NCBI RefSeq assembly: GCF_021730395.1
Contig: NC_069368.1
Span: 60,393,501 to 60,457,500 of the forward strand
From: Mercenaria mercenaria
Lineage: Eukaryota > Mollusca > Bivalvia > Venerida > Veneridae
Reading direction: 5' to 3'
DNA: 64,000 bases
Positions 22,240 to 31,553 of the stretch are shown here, piece after piece (the stretch's first letter is position 1; every line of letters starts with the position of its first letter). The position numbers were made by a program, and so were the translations under genes. Below the pieces are notes generated by a model, which was not told where the DNA came from, searched no databases, and was given only the letters and a program-made list of their open reading frames with translations.

Positions 22240-23729
22240 AGCTCGACTATTCGAAGAATAGTCTAACTATTCTACTCACCCTGGCGTCGGCGTCGGCGTC
22301 ACACCTTGGTTAAGGTTTTGCATGTAAGTACATACAGCTATCATTTAAAGGCATATAGCTTTGAACCTTATTTTTTCTTTTTCTAGGTCAATTTAAACAC
22401 CTCACTGGGTCAAGTTCCATAACTCTGACATGTATTTTGAGAAAATTATGCCCCCTTTTGGACTTAGAAAATTCTGTTTAAAGTTTTACATGCAAGTTAC
22501 TATGTCCAAAACTAATGCAGATATTGAATTGAAATTTCACATGTGTCTTCGGGGTTATAAAACTAGTTGATAGCAGCAAGTCCCATAGCTCTGACCTTCA
22601 TTTTGGCCAAATTATGCCCCCTTTTGGACTTAGAAAATTGTGGTTAAAGTTTTGCGTGCAAGTACATACAGCTGTAACTAAAAGGCATATAGATTTGAAA
22701 CCTATTTTTTCTTTTTCTAGATCAATAACCAACCTCACTGGGTCAAGTCCCATAACTCTGACATGTATTTTGAGCAAATAATGCCCCCTTTTGGACTAAG
22801 AAAATTCTGGTTAAAGTTTTACATGCAAGTTACTATGTCCAAAACTAATGCAGATATTGAATTGAAATTTCACATGTGTCTTCGGGGTTATAAAACTAGT
22901 TGATAGCAGCAAGTCCCATAACTCTGACCCTTATTTTGGCCAAATTATGCCCCCTTTTGGACTTAGAAAATTGTGGTTAAAGTTTTGCGTGCAAGTACAT
23001 ACAGCTATAACTAAAAGGCATATAGATTTGAAACCTATTTTTTCTTTTTCTAGATCAATAACCAACCTCACTGGGTCAAATCCCATTACTCTGACATGTA
23101 TTTTGAGCAAATTATGCCCCTTTTTGGACTTAAAAAATTCTGGTTAAAGTTTTACATGCAAGTTACTATGTCCAAAACTAATGCAGATATTGAATTGAAA
23201 CTTCACATGTGTCTTCGGGGTTATAAAACTAGTTGATAGCAGCAAGTCCCATAACTCTGACCTTCATTTTGGCCAAATTATGCCCCCTTTTGGACTTAGA
23301 AAAATCCTGGTTAAAGTTTTGCGTGCAAGTACATACAGATATTACTAAAAGGCATATAGATTTGAAACTTATTTTTTCTTTTTCTAGATCAATAACCAAC
23401 CTCACTGGGCTAAGTCCCATAACTCTGACATGTATTTTGAGCAACTTATGCCTTCTTTTGGACTTAGAAATTTCTGGTTAAAGTTTTACATGCAAGTTAC
23501 TATGTCCAAAACTAATGCAGATATTGAATTGAAACATCACATGTGCCTTCGGGGTTATGAAACTAGTTGATAGCAGCAAGTCCTATAACTCTGATACGCA
23601 TTTTGGTCAAATTTTGTCCTCTTTTGAACTTAAAACTCTTTTGATATTTAACCTTTTTGGGTAATAATTTCCTGCTTCTGGGACAATATTTCGAATAGTC
23701 GAGCTTGGCTGTCTTACGGACAACTCTTG
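22240..23729 (+). repeat. HINE-like element, family B, inserted in the exon-like array
   Basis: Starts AGCTCGACTATTCGAAGAAT and ends GAATAGTCGAGC, a GTC/GAC hairpin and AACTCTTG. Between lie (GGCGTC)n and seven ~163-173-bp units that alternate in two types, giving a ~335-bp higher-order period. The host sequence reads TTTCTATTTTTT before and TACACATGAGTTTCTATATC after. The uninterrupted neighbour near 22051 reads TTTCTGTTTTTACATACCC, so insertion was between T residues with no duplication. Confidence 0.8.
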
Positions 23730-23770
23730 TTACACATGAGTTTCTATATCTATACACTCTATCTCAACAG

Positions 23771-23841
23771 GGTTACCATTGAAACTTACAGGTTCCTAGA
23801 CTTACTAGGTAATGGTAAAATGGATTATCGACGTATTTAGG
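23771..23841 (+). pseudogene. Exon-like unit, decayed
   Basis: Has the CTATCTCAACAG acceptor and the GGTTACCAT start, but an in-frame TGA at the fourth codon and a shortened body ending CGTATTTAGG-GTTTATATG. Clearly a dead member of the array. Confidence 0.6.
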
Positions 23842-23892
23842 GTTTATATGTTTTCATTTTCTTTCTTGTGGCAACACTTTGATCTGTTTTTT

Positions 23893-24929
23893 AGCTCACA
23901 TGTCACAAAGTGACAAGGTGAGCTTTTGTGATCACGCAGCGTCCGTCGTCCGTCCGTCCGTGCGTGCGTGTGTCCGTAAATTTTTGCTTGTAACCACTCT
24001 AGAGGTCACATTTTTCATGGGATCTTTATGAAAATTGGTCAGAATGTTCATATTGATAATAACTAGGTCATGTTCGAAACTGGATCACGTGCGTTCCAAA
24101 ACTAGGTCAGTAGGTCTAAAAGAAGAAAAACCTTGTGACCTCTCTAGAGGCCATACTTTTCAATGGATCTTCATAAAAGTTAGTCAGAATGTTCACCTTG
24201 ATGATATCTAGGTTAAGGTTGAAACTGGGTCATGTTCCTCAAAAACCAAGTCGGTAGGTCAAATAATAAAAAAAATTATGACCTCTCTAGAGGCCATATT
24301 TTTCATGGGATCTGTATGTAAAATGGTCTGACTGTTCATCTTGATGATATCTAGGTCAAATTTGAAACTGGGTCACGTGCGGTCCAAAACTAGGTCAGTA
24401 GGTCTTAAAATAGAAAAACATTGTGACCTCTCTAGAGGCCATATTTTTCAATGGACCTTCATGAAAGTTAGTTAGAATGTTCACCTTGATAATATCTAGG
24501 TCAAATTCGAAACTGGGTTACGTGCCATCATAAACTAGGTCAGTAGGTCAAGTAATAATAAAAAACCTTGTGACCTCTTTAGAGGCCATATTTTTCATGG
24601 ATCTGTATGAAAGTTTGTCTGAATGTTCATCTTGATAATATCTAGGTCAAGTTCGAAACTGGGTCAACTGTGGTCAAAAACTAGGTCAGTAGGTCTAAAA
24701 ATAGGAAATCATTGTGACCTCTCTAGAGGCCATATTTTTCAATGGATCTTCATGAAAATTGGTCAGAATTTTAATCTTGATGATATCTAGGTCAAGTTCA
24801 AAACTGGGTCACATGACCTTAAAAACTATATCACTATATCAAATAATAGAAAAAACGGACGTCATACTCAGTTCAAAACTGGGTCATGTGGGGACAGGTG
24901 AGCGATTCGGGACCATCATGGTCCTCTTG
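23893..24929 (+). repeat. HINE-like element, family C (AGCTCACATGTCAC type)
   Basis: Starts with a hairpin-prone AGCTCACATGTCACAAAGTG, followed by CGTCCGTCGTCCGTCC and about six ~147-bp units containing CTAGAGGCCATATTTTTCA. It ends AGGTGAGCGATTCG, GGACCATCATGGTCC hairpin and TCTTG. It sits in the exon-like array between GATCTGTTTTTT and TTTTTCTCCTTTTATACATA; the uninterrupted neighbour at 27179 shows the joined form with no target duplication. Confidence 0.8.
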
Positions 24930-24971
24930 TTTTTCTCCTTTTATACATACCTTTATCTATACACACAACAG

Positions 24972-25070
24972 GATAACCGTGGAAACGCACCTCTACATCT
25001 AGGCAATAGAAAAATGGATGGCCGACATACAGATGTACCGAGTTATACAGAAGATTTTGCAGTCTATAGG
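24972..25070 (+). CDS. Exon-like unit (33 codons)
   Basis: Flanked by ATACACACAACAG and GTTTGTATG. 99 nt, open in phase 0: DNRGNAPLHLGNRKMDG then RHTDVPSYTEDFAVYR. Symmetric phase 0-0 would allow insertion or skipping without a frame change. Confidence 0.4.
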
Positions 25071-25163
25071 GTTTGTATGTTTACTGTTCCTTTCTTGTTG
25101 CGACACTTTGATGTATTTATTTCTGATTTTAAACATGCCTTTTTGTATCTATACACACAACAG

Positions 25164-25214
25164 GGTTACCACGGAAACGTACCGCTACGTCTAGTCAATG
25201 ATATAAATGGATGA
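25164..25214 (+). pseudogene. Exon-like unit with early stop (block 1)
   Basis: After ATACACACAACAG, it reads GYHGNVPLRLVNDING then TGA. Relative to full units it has one extra A (GATATAAATGGATGA against GGTATAATGGATGAC), which creates the stop. The same change is present at 27434. Either it is a genuine terminal exon, with AATAAA at 25824-25829, or an inherited lesion. Confidence 0.45.
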
Positions 25215-25823
25215 ACGATGTCCTTCAAACAGCACGTGAGAAATCCTGCAACCGATCACGTGATAAGCGCTTCGCTTGCTAAGACCTGTTACAAATGAAT
25301 TCAGACAAAACTATAAACAAAAATCTCGAAAATGCATTCGCTTATGGAGATCAAAATCTACTTTGTATGTTTTTGTTTCTTAATAATGTGTGTTCGGTGT
25401 TTGTTGTTTTGTCGGGGATTTGCTTATAGTGGCGTCTTGGTTGTGTTTGTGGTGGTGTTTGTGTTTTTATAACTGTGTTTGTGGCGGTGTTTTAGTGTTT
25501 GTTGTTGTGTTTGTGGTGTCTTCAGTGTGATCTTCTCGGTTGTAAATGATGTGGATCTTGTTTTGTCAAAAAGTGTTTTGTGGTGCGAATTTTTGTTTGT
25601 TTGTCAAATTTGGTTCTTCGTCTTTCGTCCGTGTGTTTTAATACTTTTACTTATCCGATCAATTTTAGATAACTGTAGATAGGTACCATGAAAACTGCAG
25701 ACGACAGATATAAGGTGCAGGCGACATCTGGATAAGCACTTGCAACTGTTTTGTTTTGTCTGCTTTTATTTATTTTCACTTTGTATTGCTATTTTTTCCA
25801 CTAAAATGTTAAGGTAGTTTGAG

Positions 25824-25829
25824 AATAAA
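25824..25829 (+). terminator. Possible polyadenylation signal AATAAA (block 1)
   Basis: AATAAA within GAGAATAAAGCCACAGAC, about 610 bases after the early stop at 25214. The equivalent AATAAA is kept in block 2 at 28190-28195. Confidence 0.3.
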
Positions 25830-26008
25830 GCCACAGACGGATATGGAAATGCAGATCAAACAAACTGGGCGTTTCTCTTTACCATGCACAGGTGTGTATA
25901 TTGCTACTTAAGTTATCTTTTGCACGTATTTCTCTGCAGATTTTTCCTGAATGGTGTCTGATGTTGTATACAAGCCTGTGTGTGTATATATACATTCAAC
26001 CTCAATAG

Positions 26009-26113
26009 GGTAACCATGGAAAAGTACGTCTACACATTTGCAGTTGTATAATGGATGGCCGACGTTTAGATGTACAAAGTTATATAGAGGATTTTCGAGC
26101 ATATCATATTATG
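26009..26113 (+). CDS. Exon-like unit, long form (35 codons)
   Basis: Preceded by CATTCAACCTCAATAG and followed by GTGTGTATATTT. Open in phase 0: GNHGKVRLHICSCIMDG then RRLDVQSYIEDFRAYHIM. It is 105 nt, six more than the standard unit, so its length change keeps the frame. A family A HINE is inserted 20 bases into the following intron-like sequence. Confidence 0.35.
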
Positions 26114-26133
26114 GTGTGTATATTTACATTTTT

Positions 26134-26969
26134 AGCTCATCTGATTTTTTGAAAAAAAAAAGATGAGTTATTGTCATCACTTGATCGGTGTCGGCGTCGG
26201 CGTCGGCGTTGCCTGGTTAAGTTTTGTTTAGGTCAGCTTTTCTCCTAAACTATCAAAGCTATGGCTTTGAAACTTGGAACACTTGTTCACCATCATAAGC
26301 TGACCCTGTACAGCAAGAAACATAACTCCATCCTACTTTTTGCAAGATCTATGGTCCCTTTTGTACTTAGAAAGTCCGTTTTTTTGGTTAAGTTTTATGT
26401 TTAGGTCAGCTTTTCTCATAAACTATCAAAGCTATTGCTTTAGAACTTGCAACACTTGTTCACCATCATAAGCTGACCCTGTACAGCAAGAAACATAACT
26501 CCATCCTGCTTTTTGCAAGATTTATGGCTCCTTTTGGACTTAGAAAATATCAGATTTCTTGGTTAAGTTTTATGTTTAGGTCAACATTTTCTCTTAAACT
26601 ACCAAAGCTATTGTTTTGAAACTTGCAACACTTGTTCGCCATCATAAGCTGACCCTGTACAGCAAGCAACATAACTCAATCCTGCTTTTTTCAAGAATTA
26701 TTGCCCCTTTTGGACTTAGAAAATCAGTATTCTTGGTTGAGTTTTATGTTTAAGTCAGCTTATCTCATAAACTATCAAAGCTATTGCTTTAAAACTTGCA
26801 ACAGTTTTTCACCATCATAAGCGGACGCTGTACATCAAGAAACATAACTCTATCCTGCTTTTTGGAAGAATGATGGCCCTTTTTAGACTTAAAAAATCAT
26901 GGGTAGGACAATATTTCTATTATACAAAAAAATCAGATGAGCGTCAGCACCCGTAAGGCGGTGCTCTTG
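26134..26969 (+). repeat. HINE-like element, family A, inserted in the exon-like array
   Basis: AGCTCATCTGATTTTTTG at the left, GGCGTCGGCG repeat, about four or five ~165-175-bp units, then ATCAGATGAGCGTCAGCA, hairpin and CTCTTG. Host flanks are GTATATTTACATTTTT and TCTTTCTTGTGACAGCAC. Joined, they restore the GTATGTTT...CTTTCTTGTTGC sequence of the neighbouring unit at 25071, so insertion was between T and T. Confidence 0.8.
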
Positions 26970-27041
26970 TCTTTCTTGTGACAGCACTTTGATATGTTTG
27001 TTTCTCTTTTACATGTGCCTCATTGTATCAACACACAACAC

Positions 27042-27140
27042 TGTTTCCATGGAAACGTACCTCTTCATCTAAGCAATGGTATAATGAATGACCAACGTCC
27101 AGGTGTACAAAGTTTCACGGCAGAGTTCAGCGTGTATAGG
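27042..27140 (+). pseudogene. Exon-like unit, open but without splice acceptor
   Basis: 33 codons open: CFHGNVPLHLSNGIMND then QRPGVQSFTAEFSVYR, with donor GTATGTATA. The AG of the usual ACACAACAG is lost (ACAACACT), so it could not be spliced at the normal site even though the frame is intact. Confidence 0.45.
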
Positions 27141-27234
27141 GTATGTATAATTTCCTCTTCTTTCTTGTGGCAACACTTTGATATGTTTATTTCTCTTTTT
27201 TATAATTGCCTTTCTATATCTACACACACAACAG

Positions 27235-27333
27235 GGTTACCATGGAAACTTATATCTACATCCAGACAATGGTATAATGGATGACCGACGTTCAGATGTA
27301 GAAAGTTATACAGTAGATTTTACAGCATATAAG
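27235..27333 (+). CDS. Exon-like unit (33 codons)
   Basis: Flanked by CTACACACACAACAG and GTGTGTATTC. 99 nt, open in phase 0: GYHGNLYLHPDNGIMDD then RRSDVESYTVDFTAYK. The best-preserved unit for both splice signals and frame. Confidence 0.4.
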
Positions 27334-27433
27334 GTGTGTATTCTACTTTTTATTTCTTGCGGCAACTCTTTCATATACAAATGTTTTTGTTTCTGGAATC
27401 ACATATATCTTTCTTTATCTATACACACAACAG

Positions 27434-27481
27434 GGTTACCATGGAAACGTACCTCAACATATAGGCAGCGATATAAATTGA
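27434..27481 (+). pseudogene. Exon-like unit with early stop (block 2)
   Basis: GYHGNVPQHIGSDIN then TGA after ATACACACAACAG. Shares the extra A with the unit at 25164, so that change predates duplication of the block. It may be a true terminal exon, followed by AATAAA at 28190-28195. Confidence 0.45.
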
Positions 27482-28189
27482 TGACCGACGTTGGAGTCTG
27501 CAAACAGTACTGAGGGAAATCCTGCAACCGATCACGTGTTAAACGCTTAGTTTGAAATAGTCTAAACCTTGCTAAGACCTGTAAATAAATTCAGGTAAAA
27601 CTTGCATTTAAACAAAAATCTTGATAATGGTGCGCTTACGGAGAACCCAGTCTACCTTGTATGTTTTTGTTTCGTTATAATGTGTGTTCGGTGTTTGCTA
27701 TTTTGTCAGGGCAGGGATTCGTTTACAGTGGCTATTAGTTGTATTTGTGGTGGTGTTTTAGTGTTTGTTGTGGTGTTTTGTGGCGATGTTTGGGTGTTTG
27801 TTGTTGTGTTCGTGGTGTCTTCTGCGTGGTCTTCTCGGTTGAAAATGTTTTTTTTCAAAGGGGTTTTTGTTAGTGCAGAGTCTTTGTCGAATCGTGTTCT
27901 TCGTCTTGCATTCCATTACTCTGTACTTTGTTTTTACCATTAGCAATATAACATTACTATTTATTCATGTACACAATTATATGAATTAGTTGAATATTGC
28001 GGTGTGTTTTAATAATTTCTTGTCCCATCAATTTTATATAGCTGCAGAGACGTACCATGAAATATGCAGACGGCAGACCTAAGGCGCAGACGGCATTTGG
28101 ATAAGCGCGCGCAAGTGTTCTATTTTATGTCTACTTTTATTCTTTTTGTTTGTATTGCTATTTTTCCACTAGAATGATGGAGTATGAAT

Positions 28190-28195
28190 AATAAA
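28190..28195 (+). terminator. Possible polyadenylation signal AATAAA (block 2)
   Basis: AATAAA within GAATAATAAAGCCGCAGAC, in the same position as the signal of block 1. Confidence 0.3.
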
Positions 28196-28339
28196 GCCGC
28201 AGACAGATATGGAGATGCAGATCAAACAAAACAAACATTTTCCTTTATCATGAACAGGTTTGTATATTGCTACTTATGTTATCCTATTTTGTATGCATTT
28301 CTATGCAGATTTTTCCAAAATGGTCGCTGATGATGAATA

Positions 28340-28509
28340 CAAGCCCATGTGAAGATATCATGTTGTAGATTTCACAATGGTTTAGTGGACGGTGCAGCTA
28401 TGGTAACTCGTGTTGACTATACAAGAACGTGCAAGGATGTCATGTTGTAGATTTCACAATGGTTTAGTGGATGACCAATGGCTTGATTCTTTTTCTCGGG
28501 CGCAATGGG
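28340..28509 (+). other. Short direct duplication with a possible exon end
   Basis: ATGTTGTAGATTTCACAATG plus GTTTAGTGGA occurs twice (about 28369 and 28442). The second copy opens a frame reading CRFHNGLVDDQWLDSFSRAQ up to a good donor (GGGGTATGTAA, exon end 28509). Its NG-[LI]-x-DD pattern resembles the array consensus NGIMDD, so it may be a distant member. No acceptor identified. Confidence 0.3.
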
Positions 28510-28725
28510 GTATGTAATTTGTCTGTACAATTAAGTTTGTTTCTATGGTTAGCTTTATATTAGATGTGCAGTTTTCAACCAAGTTATGCACATTCATTTT
28601 CATTTTAATAATTTTTCTACCAATTTGATATTTTCTGTTTTCCGAAAGCCTAAATTATTTAAATACTTTTTATTGTAAACGTATTAATTGTTAAATAGTG
28701 ACTAGCAGTGTTCAGTTAGCAGTGC

Positions 28726-28913
28726 ATGACTTTGAACCTTTACAAAGCTAAGGTCGACTTTTCTCCCAGCCAGAGCCACTCAAGAATTACGGGAATGCGC
28801 ATACAGTTTCTAGCTTTGGTGATTGTAAAACTCGACGTATTTGGTGAGAAACTCAAACTATCCGACGAAGGACACGAACTGTCCGACGAGAAGCAGTTTA
28901 CTGGAACAAACAC
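28726..28913 (+). CDS. Candidate first exon of a small secreted peptide
   Basis: Open from ATG at 28726 to a strong donor (CACGTAAGG) at 28913/28914. A second ATG at 28795 starts MRIQFLALVIVKLDVFG, a basic-plus-hydrophobic start like a signal peptide, followed by an acidic tail with the repeated pair KLSDEGHE / ELSDEKQF. A possible acceptor lies at 30285 (TTTTCAG before CATTGATCGATG), but joining to it gives a stop after a few codons. Not recognised; could equally be chance. Confidence 0.25.
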
Positions 28914-28919
28914 GTAAGG

Positions 28920-30628
28920 ACTTATAATTTATAACGCACCTTGAATATAAGTCGGTGATTCAGTTTTGTTACACTATTAAGTGTTAAAGGTTTACATGAT
29001 TGGTACGTGTAATTTTAAAATAAGATCATAAGATTTTAATACAAAATTTTATTTTCTTTATGTAAAAAGTAAAAAAAGAGTCTTTTCATTTTTATAGTGG
29101 TTGAAATAATCAGCTTCCATACGTGTCTTTGATGTAAGTATTTGCGAGAAACCCAGGAAAAAAAAACAGTGTGACTATTTTTATTGTATTAAAGAATTAA
29201 ACTTTTAGTTGATAGAACTACATTTGCCACAGGACTGCTTTGCTGATGCCGCATAAATGCCGATAGAGTTGCAATGGTACCCAGTCGAAGCTGGTCACCA
29301 GAGACGCGCTGGTACCCAATCGAAGCTGGTCACAAGAGACGCGCTGGTACCCTATCGATGTCTGTGCCTGTCATTAGAGGCGTGCTGGACCCATTATGTC
29401 AACATAGTAATCAACTCTTTTTCAACAAGGTAGGCTGCTAAACTACTGGAGAGCAAGAGAAGGTTTCTGACTTAGTCATGTGCTTGTTGGAGAGCTAATT
29501 TCTTCTGGTCAAGGAACTTAATTCGGTTATCTTGAGCTTATTGACCTATCTGAAACAATGTAAAATATGACAGACACACTAAAGTTACTGTTGATACAGG
29601 CTGACATCTGGTACTGTGACTTAACTTTCCTTATTTTTCCTGAACATGTTGAGAGATTTGTCAAGTTATGTAACGTTGATTGGTAGTTATTTAAATTTTG
29701 CACAATAATAATTTCGTTAACTAAAGTTAACTTAATATCCCTTGATATGATTCATAACACGAGAATTAGTTCCAGTTATAATCTAGCAGACGACACCAGT
29801 TGTTTCTACCAGATGGCACCAGTGGCAGAAGTAGGTCTGATTCCTGGGGTTACCATTAAAAATAAAACTTTGTTGAAAACAGTGGATTAGAATTTAATTG
29901 TCGTCACCATGAACAGTGACGGATTATCAAAGGCGGTGCAAATTTGTTTCGGAAATAAAAATATCAACAACTGCTTCACAAGATTAAATGACTAAAATTT
30001 ATTTAGTGTCATATGCTGTCAGTCTTATAGTGCAGTAAAAATGTATAAATGTAAAACCTGTAGGTAATTAAGATTTGTTTCGAGAAATATGCACGAGTTC
30101 TACAGCGGAAATTATGTGCGAATAAAGTAGTGCAGTAGTATTCCACTACACAACGAGTTTATATTTTCCTATACAAATCTAAGAATATTTTTATTACTGT
30201 AACGTACGCATCTACACTAATAAGAAATATTAAAATGTTCCAGATTTAACAGTGTTTATAATAATGTAACAAATAAATTTTCAGCATTGATCGATGACTT
30301 CACTGGAACTCAAGGCTTGGCGGACATGTCGTCTGTATTTGTCCTGTCGTACTCATGGTAGAGATTTCTTCCACATCTCCTGCACAAAACAGAACAGAAA
30401 ATCCTGAATGTTCTTGATGGCAGACGGAAACTTCACTCAGGTATAGACAGATATTATTTCACATCGTTTATTCTGTTAGTTTGAAAGTTATTGTACCTGG
30501 TTTGTATGCAGCTGTTAAAATAAAGTTCCATAAACATGGTAGAAGGTATTGCTGCAAACAAATTCTGGCGAGTACATACTTTATAAATAGTATTGCCGCA
30601 TAAATTCTTGACACAATGTGCTCACAAA
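28920..30628. other. Mostly empty AT-rich stretch
   Basis: Besides the 35-bp tandem repeat at 29276-29395, nothing is supported. A sequence at 30286-30440 has splice-like edges (TTTTCAG ... ACTCAGGTATAG) but no sustained frame. Confidence 0.4.
29276..29395 (+). repeat. 35-bp tandem repeat, about 3.3 copies
   Basis: Unit GGTACCCAGTCGAAGCTGGT then CACCAGAGACGCGCT. Starts at 29276, 29311 and 29346; the last copy is diverged. Confidence 0.85.
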
Positions 30629-30753
30629 GACTAGCTATAATGGTAGATCAGTAGACTCCGTATCTGGAGTCGCTGATTCAAATCCCGACGAGAGAGGACT
30701 TTGACCGCGGCATCTGGTGAGGTGCGGGCACTGGTCAGAAACCAGCTTGCAAA
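30629..30753 (+). repeat. tRNA-like SINE head
   Basis: TAGCTATAATGGTAGATCAG (A-box/D-arm-like), GACTCCGTATCTGGAGTC (anticodon arm-like, complementary ends) and CTGATTCAAATCCCGAC (T-arm/B-box-like) come in tRNA order. There is no matching acceptor stem, and a non-tRNA tail follows, so I read it as a SINE and not a tRNA gene. Confidence 0.45.
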
Positions 30754-30885
30754 AGTATGAAACTAAATATGATTTCGATAACTACTTTCTATGAATCTGT
30801 GTAAATGAATTCTGTTTTAACTAAACCTAGTACTACTTAAAATTAGCAAACATGTCATTCTGAAAATTAGACCGTATTTGTTTTT

Positions 30886-31553
30886 AGCTCGACTATTCGA
30901 AGAATAGGGGAGCTATCCTACTCGCCCCGGCGTCGGCGTGAGCGTTAGCGTGAGCGTGAGCGTCACACAAATGTTAAAGTTTGCGTACCACCCCAAATAT
31001 TTTCAAAGTCCATTGAGATATTGCTTTCATATTTTGCATACTTGTTTAACATCATGACCCCAGTCTGTAAAAAGATGGAGGCAACTCTCTCAAGCATTTT
31101 GACTGAATTATGGCCCCTTTTCGACTTAGAATAAATGTTAAAGTTTGCGTACCACCCCAAATATTTTCAAAGTCCATTGAGATATTGCTTTCATATTTTG
31201 CATACTTGTTTACCATCATGACCCCAGTCTGTAAAAAGGAGGAGGCAACTCTATCAAGCATTTTGACTGAATTATGGCCCCTTTTCGACTTAGAATAAAT
31301 ATTAAAGTTTGCGTACCACCCCAAATATTTTCAAAGTCCATTGAGATATTGCTTTCACATTTTGCATACTTATTTACCATCATGACCCCAGTCTGTAAAA
31401 AGGAGAAGGCAGCTCTATCAAGCATTTTGACTGAATTATGGCCCCTTTTCGACTTAGAATATGCTTATTGTAATGTTAAAGTTTTACTCATTGCTTATAT
31501 TATACTATCAAGCACTGAGAATAGTCGAGCGCGCTGTCCACTGACAGCTCTTG
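30886..31553 (+). repeat. HINE-like element, family B
   Basis: AGCTCGACTATTCGAAGAAT start, GGCGTCGGCGTGAGCG repeat and three ~164-bp units (starting near 30971, 31135, 31300). It ends GAATAGTCGAGCGCGCTGTC, a CACTGACAGC hairpin and TCTTG, then T. The three units are very similar, so expansion was recent. Confidence 0.8.

Larger units (their letters stand above)
25150..25980 (+). repeat. Segmental duplication, copy 1
   Basis: Homologous by eye with 27420-28340. Shared phrases in the same order: AAATCCTGCAACCGATCACG, TGCTAAGACCTGT, TAATGTGTGTTCGGTGTTTG, GTGGTGTCTTC, TCTTCTCGGTTG, ATGCAGATCAAACAAA, TGTATATTGCTACTTA and TGCAGATTTTTCC. The intervening separation is about 2.27 kb, including a later HINE insertion. 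Confidence 0.8.
27420..28340 (+). repeat. Segmental duplication, copy 2
   Basis: Partner of 25150-25980. The two copies differ at many sites and by several small indels, so the duplication is not very recent. Confidence 0.8.
20031..28509 (+). other. Tandem array of exon-like units (about 33 codons each)
   Basis: About a dozen related units of ~200 bp, interrupted by four transposon insertions. A typical unit is: pyrimidine-rich TTTCTGTATCTATACACACAACAG, a ~99-nt segment, then GTGTGTATGTTT and CTTTCTTGTGGCAACACTTTGATATGTTTG leading to the next. The segment translates to a consensus GYHGNVPLHLGNGIMDD then RRSDVQSYTEDFAVYR. Copies at 21922, 24972, 26009, 27042 and 27235 are fully open in this frame, and 22086 is open but two bases short. 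25164 and 27434 end early; 23771 and the edge copies (20031-20122, 21454-21539, 21800-21822) are decayed. Nearly all substitutions change the amino acid, so the open frames could reflect diversification or chance. The PL-x-L-x-NG-x-M-x-D pattern faintly recalls the start of F5/8C (discoidin) domains; I am not confident of that. Confidence 0.5.

Noticed and set aside
20031-28509. Firm F5/8C (discoidin) domain assignment for the exon-like units
   Set aside because: Only the PL-x-L-x-NG-x-M-x-D start is reminiscent; no downstream exon with the rest of the domain was found.
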